Source: Peribacillus deserti (GTDB lineage Bacteria; Bacillota; Bacilli; Bacillales; DSM-1321). Taken from it: a stretch of DNA of 64,000 nt. Under the pieces are notes generated by a model. That model saw nothing but the letters and a program-made list of their open reading frames with translations. It did no database searches and was not told the DNA's origin. The stretch spans positions 34,940-98,939 of the forward strand of contig NZ_PGUY01000037.1 in NCBI RefSeq assembly GCF_002863585.1. The letters run 5' to 3'. The position numbers and the translations under genes were made by a program. Of the stretch, positions 9,701 to 17,902 are shown piece by piece (positions within the stretch are counted from its first letter, which is position 1; every line of letters starts with the position of its first letter).

Positions 9701-10846
9701 AATGGTTTTATACAGGAGATAGAAAACCATCCAAAAGAAATCTCGCAAAGGTTTATGGAAGATTATCGAAAATACGACCGTCAGAAAGTCAGCGAGCAGC
9801 TGACCAAAACCTATTTTAATGAACAACCTCAGTTAATGGAATATAAGTTAACTGAATACGATAGAAGCCATGAAGAACCCGTATGGTTTAAGAAAGAAGG
9901 CTGGACGGAGGAACACCGTGTTCATATGGAGCGGTGGAGCCAGCAGAACAGACGTAAAATTATGGTTATGGAATATCACGGACAGAAAGTGAGTCCGTAT
10001 TTTGTAAGTGAAGCCCTAAATCAAGAGCTTAGAAATCAGCAGCTTTGGCTGGATGAGCAGGATCGGAATCTTTATGAAGATATTATTTTAAAGTCTGTAG
10101 GGGGAATATTAAGAACCCGAATCCAGCGTGCTGAAAGATGGGTCAAACAGATGAATACACTGATGGAAAGCAGAAACAGTTCATCTGGACTTACTTTTTC
10201 CATTGCGTGGAAGCCGCTTACTGCTGAATCAGAAACAGAAATGGATACTAAAGAATTGGTCGGGCTTTTACAAATGAATAGCAAGTTTTTAACTGAAGAG
10301 AACCTTGAAAAAATTACCCGCCACTTCCAGTCGAAAATTCTAAGGGCAAAGGATATTATTGAGCTCCGGAATGAAGGGAATACCCTGCACCAGGTGTTAA
10401 AGGAAGTCCTTGATTACCGAAAGTGGTTCTCTTTCGTCTTATCGTACCGCAGGGAAAGAGAACCTAAACGGGAAATGACGAATAATGCATTTTATAAGTT
10501 CAGCGGCGGCGAAAAGGCGATGGCAATGTACATTCCGTTATTCACGGCAGCTTACTCCCGATATCAGGAAGCAGAAAGTGATGCTCCCTACATTATTTCA
10601 CTCGATGAAGCATTTGCCGGAGTGGATGAGAACAATATACGTGATATGTTTGAAGTGGTTGAGGAGCTCGGCTTCAATTTTATTATGAATTCCCAGGCCT
10701 TATGGGGGGATTACGAAACAATTTCCAATTTATCTATTTGTGAACTCGTGCGTCCCAAAAATGCTGACTTCGTTACGGTCATCCGTTATCACTGGGATGG
10801 AAAGACCAAGAACCTTCTTTATAAAGAGCCTATTTTACAGGAGTAA
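6734..10846 (+). CDS. jetC: Wadjet defence protein JetC (SMC/MukB-like ATPase)
   Basis: This is a 1370-residue SMC-type ATPase. The Walker A motif GSNGSGKS is at residues 35-42, and a DxxEDYLLGE-type MukB-like head segment follows. Long coiled-coil arms run from about 240 to 500 and 730 to 950 (Glu/Lys/Gln-rich), separated by a hinge-like globular region near 590-720. The C-terminal head has the ABC signature SGGEKAMAM (from residue 1257) and the Walker B SLDEAFAGVDE (D1291, E1292). Size fits TIGR02680, whose members average over 1400 residues and occur in a conserved four-gene neighbourhood. It drives ATP-dependent loop extrusion on circular DNA. The start ATG lies inside the end of jetB with AAGGAG 9 bases upstream. 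Confidence 0.95.
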   Translation: METNKWKMNRAGLINFWYYDEEIFDSSDGRLLLRGSNGSGKSVTMQSFLPVLLDGKKSPDRLDPFGSKARRMEDYLLGEKDVGGRDERTGYLFIEYKKELSNQYITTGIGLQAKRHKEMKFWGFVITDNRRIGQDFQLYQTHHSDKIPLSVKELENRLGNGGQVVRSQREYMALVNKYVFGFQSLDSYEELIKLLIQLRSPKLSKDFRPTVIYEILESALPPLADDDLRHLSDTIENMDQARQQLEQLEREQKSAAKLVSVYDQYNRYLLAQKAESVLKTEDRFKIAQDNKMAAERAIKELSEEIGFLEDSRSKLDIRKRVAQGERDRLSRHEVWTLQETLTKTEQHIQALKQDLLRKREQLDYKKRQERQQQVKLDETEANINHFIRETDEYIQEMNVDARDSGFSQHEVNVADFNRAGKGAFDFTVWQKEVSEFTSLLEEVKDDFVRQKQYSDEMERKYKESSELKEAIDKMRNEQSDYEKLFESDKQKLEEKIYRWIKEHEEFAISEEMIREISRAIQFLYETSSFEHIKSFISDSVQGYQEKLLSQKAVLKSGLRTKLQRNADLEEEKLQWENMTDPEPERAEATRVYRESLKSEGKAFIPFYAAVEFHDQVTDQLKERVEAALGEAGILDSLIVPENDGIQDDRCIVPNPSMMGHTLADYLKPDIDNCHHISQELIDDVLRSILIEDPASASGDGNMCIDENGRYRLGGLLGHAPSYGTSRFIGRSSRKRYQQEKIRELEAEIEKIRLEISQYQKGIEQFEHALSISKTWREHFPSDQDLQEIDKNIRQISYQLKEKQHTLAKVDEHYKTAVAEFQFLKQKIKVKTVHVLIKKDLQSFQEALRSIKSYREFLNKLDKTKNSITHSYREQETLLERLEEIQEEIMEGTGLYNIQGEEINKTAAEIQTIHNQLKLKGIDEVRTRIKEVQDELSEVESSLDRVKNDLPTKLVQKEQLKKDLEVIVRELEFWTLLLKNWQEALAHELSNGFIQEIENHPKEISQRFMEDYRKYDRQKVSEQLTKTYFNEQPQLMEYKLTEYDRSHEEPVWFKKEGWTEEHRVHMERWSQQNRRKIMVMEYHGQKVSPYFVSEALNQELRNQQLWLDEQDRNLYEDIILKSVGGILRTRIQRAERWVKQMNTLMESRNSSSGLTFSIAWKPLTAESETEMDTKELVGLLQMNSKFLTEENLEKITRHFQSKILRAKDIIELRNEGNTLHQVLKEVLDYRKWFSFVLSYRREREPKREMTNNAFYKFSGGEKAMAMYIPLFTAAYSRYQEAESDAPYIISLDEAFAGVDENNIRDMFEVVEELGFNFIMNSQALWGDYETISNLSICELVRPKNADFVTVIRYHWDGKTKNLLYKEPILQE

Positions 10847-10851
10847 TGATT

Positions 10852-12129
10852 ATGAGAGATTACAGTGTTTTTCGCGATGAACCGGGCTTTCACTTATTAT
10901 TTTCGCGCTTTAGAGCCAAATACCGTTCCCTTGGACGTATAGGAGGGACGGTGAATATTCATGATTTTTCAGACGAAGAAGTGGATTCTGTTAGCGGGTT
11001 TTTTGGAGTATCACCTGAGGTCCTTAAGCGAAAAGGGACAATTTCTTTAAAACACTTTGAACAAAGGCTTTCAGAGACTAATCTAGCTGGCGTAACACTA
11101 ATACTATTGCTGGAAGAATATTTTGGTGAAAATCTTATTTCAAAAGAAGAGGAAGAGTTTGAGCGAAAAGCTCAGAAGGAAAGGTTTTATCAGGACTTTA
11201 TAGACGATTTTCCGATTCTGGCCGTTTGGTTTAAAAAGATATCGAAGGGCACTCCTGACACAAGATTTATAGCCAATCTCTATAAGCAGGATAAAAGTAA
11301 TCTGGAAAAAATGCTGGATCTGGCAGCGGCTGCCTATACAATGCTACCACCGACGGGGACCTATGAAAGACTACCTTTATTTTCTCAAAGAGTCAGCGGA
11401 AATCCACATGCCTTTGATATTCATACAATTCAGGGTAAAATTTTCTTGAATATGCTCTCCAGTAATATCGGAGCAGGGGAATCTGCAATGCTAAATAATA
11501 TAGAGCAGATAAACGATTTATTGTTAAAGTATGGACTTCTTAGAGATGATTTATGGAGCTTTGTCACCTGTTCAGGATTATTAGCCTTCGAGAAAGACAG
11601 AGTACATCCAGTATGGGTAGCTGCAGCTGAGTGCAATACCGTTCTTAACATTCCAGTAAGAGAACTAACATCTCTTGACAGGATACAGCCACTAAAGGGG
11701 CACAAGGTATACATTGTTGAAAACTCAGGAGTCTGTTCTGCTTTAATGGATGAATTGCCAGATAAAGCGATTGTCTGCACACACGGTCAATTTAGAGCTG
11801 CAAGCTGGATATTCTTTAGCCTTCTAACAAAATCAGATTGTATGATTTATTATGCAGGGGATCTAGATCCTGAAGGAGTTCTAATGGCTCAGCGTCTAAA
11901 AAAACGGTATCCCCAGCATGTAAAGCTCTGGCGGATGGATGAAGAATCCTACCAGACCGCCTTATCTTCTGAACCCGTAGCAGACAGGCTTACACAATTA
12001 AAGAACTTAGATGACGTAGACTTATTAAAGGTAGCTAATGCTATGTCCACAACAGGATACGCAGCTTACCAGGAAGGCCTGGTTGATCTGCTTAAGATGG
12101 ATATAATAACTGATACTGATATAAGGTAA
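10852..12129 (+). CDS. jetD: Wadjet defence protein JetD (Toprim nuclease)
   Basis: The protein has 425 residues from the ATG at 10852. An ATG two codons earlier sits only two bases from AGGAG; 10852 has the normal 8-base spacing. The C-terminal third contains a Toprim core: the acidic residue E290 in YIVENSGVCSAL and the DxD pair D337/D339 in YYAGDLDPEG. These resemble the topoisomerase VI A subunit and DUF2399/TIGR02679. In Wadjet systems JetD cuts the DNA that the JetABC motor has tested as a small circle. The first methionine overlaps the jetC stop (TAATG). The stop codon lies inside a 50-nt hairpin that ends the operon. All key residues are present, so the system looks functional. Confidence 0.92.
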   Translation: MRDYSVFRDEPGFHLLFSRFRAKYRSLGRIGGTVNIHDFSDEEVDSVSGFFGVSPEVLKRKGTISLKHFEQRLSETNLAGVTLILLLEEYFGENLISKEEEEFERKAQKERFYQDFIDDFPILAVWFKKISKGTPDTRFIANLYKQDKSNLEKMLDLAAAAYTMLPPTGTYERLPLFSQRVSGNPHAFDIHTIQGKIFLNMLSSNIGAGESAMLNNIEQINDLLLKYGLLRDDLWSFVTCSGLLAFEKDRVHPVWVAAAECNTVLNIPVRELTSLDRIQPLKGHKVYIVENSGVCSALMDELPDKAIVCTHGQFRAASWIFFSLLTKSDCMIYYAGDLDPEGVLMAQRLKKRYPQHVKLWRMDEESYQTALSSEPVADRLTQLKNLDDVDLLKVANAMSTTGYAAYQEGLVDLLKMDIITDTDIR

Positions 12130-12170
12130 AAAAGCATACTGGCAGCAGCCAGAATGCTTTTTTACCTTAT
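12121..12170. terminator. 50-nt perfect hairpin terminator, bidirectional, overlapping the jetD stop
   Basis: Seventeen bases ending in AAAAAAGCAT (12121-12137) pair exactly with the seventeen starting ATGCTTTTTT (12154-12170). An A/A mismatch, a CTGGC/GCCAG stem and an AGCA loop complete the hairpin. The jetD TAA (12127-12129) lies in the left arm. Because the arms contain A6 and T6, it can terminate transcription from either strand. Confidence 0.9.
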
Positions 12171-12304
12171 ATGAAAATAAAATCCAGATATGATAAAATC
12201 ATGTACAGTGTTTGAAGGGATCTGAACTTAAGAAAACCATTCATAGATATGTGAATAATAAAAAGCGCCTGCAGGGCGCCTCTAATAGAAAAGGACGTAT
12301 GCAG

Positions 12305-13675
12305 ATGAAAAGAACAGCACCTGTAGCAAAAAATGATTTTGTGGATGTGGTGTTTGAGGATTTGACCCATGAAGGGGCTGGCGTTGCCAAGGTGGATGGC
12401 TATCCGATTTTTGTGCCTAATGTGCTCCCAGGGGAAAAGGCGAAGATTAAAGTCCTTAAAGCGAACAAGGGGTATGGATTTGGGCGGCTGGTTGAAATTT
12501 ATACAGAGAGCCCGTACCGAGTGGACTTGTCTCAAAAAGACCCTAGTCTCTATGGCGGGTGCCAGATCCAGCATATGAGCTATGAGGGCCAGCTTACATT
12601 TAAAGAAAAACAAGTCCGGGAAGTCTTAAAGCGTATTGGCAAGCTTGAGGATGTGAGCGTGCATCCAATTATCGGCATGGACAAGCCCATGCATTACCGG
12701 AATAAAGCGCAGGTTCCAGTCGGTGAAGAAGAAGGAGTTCTGATTGCGGGTTTTTTCAAGCCTCGGACCCACGAGATTGTGGATGCAAAAGAAAGCATCA
12801 TCCAGGACCCGGTTATTAACGAAACGGTCCAGACCGTAAAAGAAATCTGCAGCGAGCTGGGCATCCCCGCTTATAATGAAGAAACGCACAAAGGGGTGCT
12901 GCGCCATATCATGGCCCGCTTTGGTAAAGTGAGCGGCGAAGTTATGGTGGTGATCATCACCCGGACGGCCGAACTGCCATTTAAGGAGCGCATTATTGAA
13001 GAAATCGCAGCTAGAGTCCCGTATGTAAAGTCTATCGTACAAAATATCAACACAAAAAAAACGAATGTCATATTTGGCGAAGAAACACGGACTCTTTGGG
13101 GCAGTGAAGTAATCTACGATCGTATAGGCGATATCAACTTTGCCATTTCTGCCCGTTCTTTTTATCAGGTAAACCCAGAGCAGACCAAGGTGCTTTACGA
13201 TAAAGCATTGGAATATGCTGAACTCACTGGCGAGGAAAACGTTATTGATGCTTATTGCGGTATCGGGACGATTTCTTTATTCCTCGCGCAAAAGGCTAAG
13301 AAAGTATTTGGAGTGGAAATTGTTCCCCAAGCAATAGAAGATGCGAAAAGAAATGCGGAGTTAAACAACATTCAAAACGTAGAATTTGCAGTAGGAGAAG
13401 CCGAAGCCGTTATCCCTGAATGGTACAAACAAGGGAATGCGGCCGATGTGCTGGTGGTGGATCCGCCGCGAAAAGGCTGTGACGAAGCTCTTCTTCAGAC
13501 AATTATAGATATGAAACCGAAAAAAGTAGTGTACGTCTCCTGTAATCCAGCCACTCTTGCAAGAGATTTGCGGGTGCTTGAGGACGGCGGATACAAAACG
13601 GTGGAAGTACAGCCAGTGGATATGTTCCCTCAGACGATGCACGTCGAGGCTGTTGCGAGGATAGAACTAAGATAA
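12305..13675 (+). CDS. rlmD: 23S rRNA (uracil-5-)-methyltransferase, RlmD/TrmA family
   Basis: This is a 456-residue class I SAM-dependent RNA m5U methyltransferase. An N-terminal TRAM domain (about residues 8-65; [20 protein letters not shown]) is followed by the segment [14 protein letters not shown], where only one of the usual iron-sulphur cysteines is seen. The SAM motif is [14 protein letters not shown]. The catalytic part has [11 protein letters not shown] and the nucleophile Cys in [12 protein letters not shown]. The start at 12305 is chosen because AAGGA lies 9 bases upstream; an ATG at 12299 is too close. Members methylate uridines of 23S rRNA (U747/U1939 type). No operon partner is apparent. 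Confidence 0.93.
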   Translation: MKRTAPVAKNDFVDVVFEDLTHEGAGVAKVDGYPIFVPNVLPGEKAKIKVLKANKGYGFGRLVEIYTESPYRVDLSQKDPSLYGGCQIQHMSYEGQLTFKEKQVREVLKRIGKLEDVSVHPIIGMDKPMHYRNKAQVPVGEEEGVLIAGFFKPRTHEIVDAKESIIQDPVINETVQTVKEICSELGIPAYNEETHKGVLRHIMARFGKVSGEVMVVIITRTAELPFKERIIEEIAARVPYVKSIVQNINTKKTNVIFGEETRTLWGSEVIYDRIGDINFAISARSFYQVNPEQTKVLYDKALEYAELTGEENVIDAYCGIGTISLFLAQKAKKVFGVEIVPQAIEDAKRNAELNNIQNVEFAVGEAEAVIPEWYKQGNAADVLVVDPPRKGCDEALLQTIIDMKPKKVVYVSCNPATLARDLRVLEDGGYKTVEVQPVDMFPQTMHVEAVARIELR

Positions 13676-13766
13676 TCGGGGAAAAAAGTGTGTAAAGGTG
13701 CTATTCAGACTTTAATAAATAATCAAAAAGTGTTGGCATTTTGGATAGCTTTAAGGAGGAACATGA

Positions 13767-14264
13767 ATGGATAATAACGATATATTAATTCGATTAAGAT
13801 ATGCTCTGGATATAAAAAATTCAGATGTTGTAGAAATATTTAAACTTGGCGGCGTGGAAGTAACGAGGTTAGAAGTACCAAAGATCCTGACTAAATCAAA
13901 TGAAGATGTGGATGCTGAAGATGACGACAATATAAGAGTTACTAATCGAATGTTAGAGTCATTCTTAAATGGCTTTATTACTTATAAGAGAGGAAAACAA
14001 GAACCGAAGCCAGGACAGCCTGATACAGCAATGCCTTCAAATAGTCATGAACATATCAATAATCTTCTGCTAAAGAAAGTGAAAATTGCGCTGGCGTTAA
14101 CTAGTGAAGATATGATGGATATATTCGAAAAAGCAGGTCTCGTTGTAACCAAGGGAGAACTAGGCGCCTTATTAAGAAAAGAAGGGCATAAGAATTATAA
14201 AGAATGCGGTGATAAGTTCGCCAGGAATTTCTTAAAAGGATTAGCGATCAAATACAGGGGATAA
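13767..14264 (+). CDS. DUF1456 family protein (YehS-like)
   Basis: This 165-residue protein contains two copies of an about 65-residue helical unit. The first reads LIRLRYALDIKNSDVVEIF and ends in FLNGFI; the second reads VKIALALTSEDMMDIF and ends in FLKGLAI. This duplicated pattern (N-D-[IVL]-L-R-x-[LI]-R-Y-A-L) is that of DUF1456, a conserved family of unknown function. The two halves are joined by an acidic and proline-rich linker. The start has AAGGAGG with good spacing. It is followed after 24 bases by the YgjP-like gene and is probably co-transcribed with it. Confidence 0.88.
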   Translation: MDNNDILIRLRYALDIKNSDVVEIFKLGGVEVTRLEVPKILTKSNEDVDAEDDDNIRVTNRMLESFLNGFITYKRGKQEPKPGQPDTAMPSNSHEHINNLLLKKVKIALALTSEDMMDIFEKAGLVVTKGELGALLRKEGHKNYKECGDKFARNFLKGLAIKYRG

Positions 14265-14288
14265 GTCTTACAAGATTTTGGTGATTAT

Positions 14289-14996
14289 ATGATTCATACT
14301 TACTTAGGCGAGACGCTCAGGTTTAATATAGTTTACAAAAAACGGACTTCCGTGAGCATTTCTATAGATTTTTATGGAAATATTGAAGTACAGGCTCCAA
14401 AAGGGACACCTGATGACATTGTACTAAAATTATTAGAAGAAAAATGGGATTGGATCCAGCAGCAATCTAAGGAAATGAAGGACAGGCTGCTTGGTCCGCA
14501 GGCGAAGACCTACAAGCATGGTGAGGAATTTCTATATCTGGGAAAAACATACCCCATTCAGATCCATACAGATAGTAATGTAGAGCAGGACCATGCCGTG
14601 CTTGGGGGAGATCAGCTGCATATATACGTAAATGATCTTGAGGACGAAAAAATTAAACAGACTCTAAAACGTTTTTATTACCAGCAGTGTAAAGCACTGG
14701 TTGAAAAGAGCATTGCCTCCTATCAAGGGTATTTCAAAGTAAAACCGCGATCTATCCGTATTTCCGACAGCAAAACGACATGGGGGACCTGTGATTCAAA
14801 AAAGCAGTTAACCTTTAATTGGAAGCTTGCCATGGCACCGCCTGAGGTAATCGACTATGTAGTCGTTCACGAAATGTGCCATATGATCCATTTGAATCAT
14901 GACCGGTCTTTCTGGCGCCTTGTTGGAAAAATCATACCGGATTATAAGTCACGGGAGAGCTGGTTAGCTTTCTCTAATTGGAAAATGACCGTTTGA
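14289..14996 (+). CDS. YgjP-like metallopeptidase-fold protein (DUF45, M48-like)
   Basis: The protein has 235 residues. The zinc site is HEMCH at residues 194-198 (H194, E195, H198) with a third ligand H204 in HLNHDRSFW. The conserved preceding block reads DSKTTWGTC (usually SxxxRWGSC) and TFNWKLAMAP (usually xLNWRLxxAP). These are the hallmarks of the YgjP/DUF45 family, related to WSS1/SprT-like metallopeptidases. Some members have been reported to act on UTP, but protease activity is generally unproven. The N-terminal part (VSISIDFYGNIEVQAP) is also typical. It follows the DUF1456 gene closely. Confidence 0.88.
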   Translation: MIHTYLGETLRFNIVYKKRTSVSISIDFYGNIEVQAPKGTPDDIVLKLLEEKWDWIQQQSKEMKDRLLGPQAKTYKHGEEFLYLGKTYPIQIHTDSNVEQDHAVLGGDQLHIYVNDLEDEKIKQTLKRFYYQQCKALVEKSIASYQGYFKVKPRSIRISDSKTTWGTCDSKKQLTFNWKLAMAPPEVIDYVVVHEMCHMIHLNHDRSFWRLVGKIIPDYKSRESWLAFSNWKMTV

Positions 14997-15045
14997 GAAT
15001 GATCTGGCTCAGGAATTATCATTGAAAGCGGAACTTTAAAAAGTA

Positions 15046-15074
15046 TTTACAATAAAATAGTAAAGTGAGATAAT
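15046..15074 (+). promoter_or_regulatory. SigA-type promoter of the ABC-F leader
   Basis: TTTACA (15046-15051) and GATAAT (15069-15074) are separated by exactly 17 bases and lie about 420 bases before the ABC-F start codon. They are upstream of the leader peptide, as expected for an attenuated transcript. Confidence 0.65.
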
Positions 15075-15105
15075 TAAGAAAATTTCGAAGGAGGGAAGTA
15101 AGTTT

Positions 15106-15126
15106 ATGATGCCATCTAATTGCTAA
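15106..15126 (+). CDS. Six-residue leader peptide (MMPSNC) of the ABC-F attenuator
   Basis: ATG ATG CCA TCT AAT TGC TAA follows the strong site AAGGAGGG (15088-15095). Short peptides of this kind precede many antibiotic-responsive ABC-F genes, where a stalled ribosome changes the downstream RNA fold. The nine bases between ribosome binding site and ATG (15096-15104) are exactly complementary to 15236-15244, so occupancy by a ribosome would alter the leader structure. No homologue of the peptide itself is known to me. Confidence 0.55.
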   Translation: MMPSNC

Positions 15127-15365
15127 ATATTAATTTATTTTAAATTAATATGGATTTTCTATGGAGTGTTCATTTACCTAGTTTTATTAGGTTTATTTGT
15201 TATGCTCTTTATGGAATGAAGGCAATTTAGAAGGTAACTTACTTTACTGATATCGAGATTATAATTTGTTTTATACTGCCAGTTTGATAGCTGGTCCAAG
15301 GTATATAGGCGGAGTATGCTTTCCTGAGCTTATCTCTCCAAATAAATTATATTCGCTGTGTATTG

Positions 15366-15407
15366 AAGACTGTAAGAAGAAACCATCTTCTTATGGTCTT
15401 TTTTGTT
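15366..15407 (+). terminator. Attenuator terminator upstream of the ABC-F gene
   Basis: A 15-bp stem is formed by 15366-15380 and 15386-15400 (AAGAC/GTCTT and TAAGAAGA/TCTTCTTA joined by two G-U pairs) with loop AACCA, followed by TTTTGTT. It is a full intrinsic terminator placed between the promoter and the ABC-F coding region, hence most likely conditional. Confidence 0.8.
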
Positions 15408-15490
15408 ATACAACTAAATAGTAATGAAGTTTCTTCTTTGTCCTGTCCATAAATGCATAACGTACATTATGGATGAAAGAGGGAAATTAC

Positions 15491-17419
15491 ATGCTTGAAA
15501 TGAAATTGAATGGCATTAAAAAATATATGGAAGCCACACTTGTCCTAAAAAACATTAGCTTTGAAGCGTATGAAGGAGAGAAGATTGGGATTGTAGGTGG
15601 AAATGGAAGCGGCAAGAGTACGATTCTCAAATTGATTGCCGGGATAGAGCCGATGCATTACTATCCGGGGTATCCGCAGACGTCAAGCCCCGGTTATGAT
15701 GAAGGTCTTATTCACTTGCCAAGAGGAACAAGCCGGGCCTATCTTGAACAAACTCCCGTATATCCGGAGGGCCTAAAGGTAGTTGATGTATTAAATCTGG
15801 CGTTTGAAGAGATTAACAGTATAGAAATTCACATGCGGGAATTAGAAGAACAAATGAAGACCCTGGAGGATACTGCCCTTGAGAAAGCTTTAGGCAAGTA
15901 CAGTAACTTAGTCCAATCATTTGAAGTGAAGGGTGGATATGATCGCGACGAAAAATTAAGCAAGATCTGCACAGGCTTGAAATTTGACGAAAGTTTCTTA
16001 AAGAAGGATTTTGACCTTTTAAGCGGCGGTGAAAAAACTACCGTAGTGCTTGGAAAGCTCCTGATTCATAATCCGGACCTATTGCTTCTGGATGAGCCCA
16101 CGAACCACCTGGATATGGATTCAGTCGAATGGCTCGAGGGCTACCTTAAAAGTTTTAAAGGAATGGTTATCATTGTGTCCCATGACCGATATTTTCTGGA
16201 CAATGTAGTGACTAAAATTGTGGAAATAGAAGATATGGAGTCCATAACCTATAAGGGCAATTATTCATCTTATGTCAGCCAAAAGGAAGAAAATTTGCGG
16301 ATTCAATATGAACATTTCAGAGAGCAGCAAAAGAAGATAAGTAATATGGAACAAACCGTAACGAGTTTGAGGGACTGGGCAATGCGGGCCGATAATAACA
16401 AGTTCTTCCGAAGAGCGGCAAGCATCCAAAAGAAGCTCGATAAACTGGACCGGATTGAAAAACCGAGTTTTGAGAGACGGAATATGAAGCTGAATGTAAA
16501 AGCTGCACATCGTTCTGGAAATGAAACCATCAAGGCAGAGCAGCTATCAAAAAGCTATGAAGATAAAGTGATATTTAAGAACACCGATTTGATGATCAAT
16601 TTCGGCGAAAGAGTGGGACTAATTGGCCCGAACGGCAGCGGGAAAACAACTTTTTTAAGGATGCTGTTAGGTGAAGAAGATCCCGATGCTGGAGTCGTAG
16701 GACTGGGTGCTAATGTGATGGCGGCCTATTTACCTCAGAAAATTTCATTTAGTAATGAAGAGCTGACAGTCCTCGAAGCTTTTCGGGAGGATATTAGCAT
16801 CCTTGAGGGGAAAGCGCGTGAATATCTTTCCAAATTCATGTTTTATAAAAAGAGCGTCTTCAAAAAAGTAAAGCATCTATCGGGGGGAGAGAGAATAAGG
16901 TTAAAGCTAGGGATGCTGTTATATCAAGATATTAATTTATTAATACTGGATGAGCCGACAAACCATCTTGATATTGATTCCATCGAAACTCTTGAGGAAG
17001 CACTGGAAGACTTTAAGGGCACTATATTTTTCATCTCTCACGACAGATATTTTATTAATAAAATCGGTAAGAGAGTGGTTGCAGTGGAAGGCTGTTCACT
17101 TAAAAGCTATCCAGGGAATTACGATTACTATAAAAGCGTTAAACAGAATGCAGCCTTACTGGACACGATAAAACCTATCGTAAATCGTGAAAAAGGCAAG
17201 AAGCAAAAAAGTATTCCAGAAGGTATTAAGAAGGAAGAAGAGGAAAGTAAAGTTCTGCTAAAGATTGAGACCCTTGAAAATGAAATCAGAGAAATCAATG
17301 AGGCCATGGCTGCGAACAATATTCAATATGAGGAACTTAATTGGATGTATAACAGGAAACAGGAATTAACGGAAGAACTGGATTCCGTTATGGATCTGTG
17401 GATCAAAATCAGTAAGTGA
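15491..17419 (+). CDS. ABC-F family ribosomal protection-like protein
   Basis: The protein has 642 residues, two ABC ATPase domains in tandem and no membrane segments. Domain 1 has Walker [10 protein letters not shown], signature LSGGEKTT and Walker [13 protein letters not shown]. Domain 2 has [18 protein letters not shown] and [13 protein letters not shown] linker of about 80 residues ([18 protein letters not shown] and beyond) joins them, and a C-terminal coiled coil follows. An inserted Pro/Gly/Tyr-rich loop lies after the first Walker A ([13 protein letters not shown]). The ATG at 15491 has AGAGGG 7 bases upstream; an in-frame ATG at 15473 has none. An attenuator-type leader before it favours an antibiotic-induced ribosome protection factor (VmlR/Vga/CplR-like) over a housekeeping EttA. 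Which drug class is unknown. Confidence 0.9.
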   Translation: MLEMKLNGIKKYMEATLVLKNISFEAYEGEKIGIVGGNGSGKSTILKLIAGIEPMHYYPGYPQTSSPGYDEGLIHLPRGTSRAYLEQTPVYPEGLKVVDVLNLAFEEINSIEIHMRELEEQMKTLEDTALEKALGKYSNLVQSFEVKGGYDRDEKLSKICTGLKFDESFLKKDFDLLSGGEKTTVVLGKLLIHNPDLLLLDEPTNHLDMDSVEWLEGYLKSFKGMVIIVSHDRYFLDNVVTKIVEIEDMESITYKGNYSSYVSQKEENLRIQYEHFREQQKKISNMEQTVTSLRDWAMRADNNKFFRRAASIQKKLDKLDRIEKPSFERRNMKLNVKAAHRSGNETIKAEQLSKSYEDKVIFKNTDLMINFGERVGLIGPNGSGKTTFLRMLLGEEDPDAGVVGLGANVMAAYLPQKISFSNEELTVLEAFREDISILEGKAREYLSKFMFYKKSVFKKVKHLSGGERIRLKLGMLLYQDINLLILDEPTNHLDIDSIETLEEALEDFKGTIFFISHDRYFINKIGKRVVAVEGCSLKSYPGNYDYYKSVKQNAALLDTIKPIVNREKGKKQKSIPEGIKKEEEESKVLLKIETLENEIREINEAMAANNIQYEELNWMYNRKQELTEELDSVMDLWIKISK

Positions 17420-17728
17420 ATTGAATCAAGATAAGCATGAAATTTCAGAGGATCTGCGCGAAAGATTAGTTGCGGGCCGCCACAAGGAGTAACGGAGATT
17501 CCGATATTTGGCAGTAAATGAACCCGCATTGGAGCTAAACGATTTCGAATTTCAGGTTTGCCGGCTTGGCGGGAAACTAAATTAAGCAATGTGCAAATTA
17601 GTTTGGCTTAAGCATACATTCCAAGGATTACCTTGTAAGAATAAACTTAATTGCACGAAAATAATCTATGTTATTGACGCAGTCCTATATACCTGATACT
17701 ATTTTCACTATTATTTAATAGTAGATTA

Positions 17729-17797
17729 CCTTGTATAAGTTCAAGAATATGGCTTGAACGTCTCTACCAGGCTGCCGTAAATAGTCTGTCTACAAGG
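17729..17797 (+). ncRNA. Purine (guanine/hypoxanthine-class) riboswitch aptamer
   Basis: The full three-way junction is visible: P1 CCTTGTA/TACAAGG (17729-17735 with 17791-17797), P2 with loop AATATGG, the core CTCTACC, and P3 (CAGGCT...AGTCTG) with loop GCCGTAAAT. The discriminating base in J3/1 is C (17790), as in guanine/hypoxanthine-binding members; adenine riboswitches have U there. The gene downstream is an NCS2 purine permease, which fits. Confidence 0.95.
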
Positions 17798-17843
17798 GGC
17801 AATGATATAGGCGTTTTTAGCCGTGCGATTGTCCTTTGCAGAC

Positions 17844-17878
17844 TCCTCCGACAGCAAGTCGGAGGATTTTTTTTTTTT
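17844..17878 (+). terminator. Riboswitch expression-platform terminator
   Basis: TCCTCCGAC and GTCGGAGGA form a perfect 9-bp stem with loop AGCAA, followed by twelve T residues. It lies between the aptamer and the permease start. Segment 17793-17803 (3' strand of P1 and beyond) can pair with 17828-17838, an alternative fold that excludes P1. Ligand binding is therefore expected to switch the gene off. Confidence 0.9.
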
Positions 17879-17902
17879 CTAAATGGATTCGGAGGACACA
17901 TC

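Noticed and set aside
4087..12129. MukBEF/MksBEF chromosome condensin rather than defence
   Set aside because: A Toprim JetD nuclease with intact E and DxD residues completes the operon, which fits Wadjet.
15150..15230. Second leader peptide of 26 codons before the ABC-F gene
   Set aside because: Open frame exists (starts MDFLWSVHL) but nothing resembling a ribosome binding site precedes it.
15491..17419. Membrane drug-export ABC transporter
   Set aside because: Two fused ATPase domains without any membrane segment indicate ABC-F, which acts on the ribosome.
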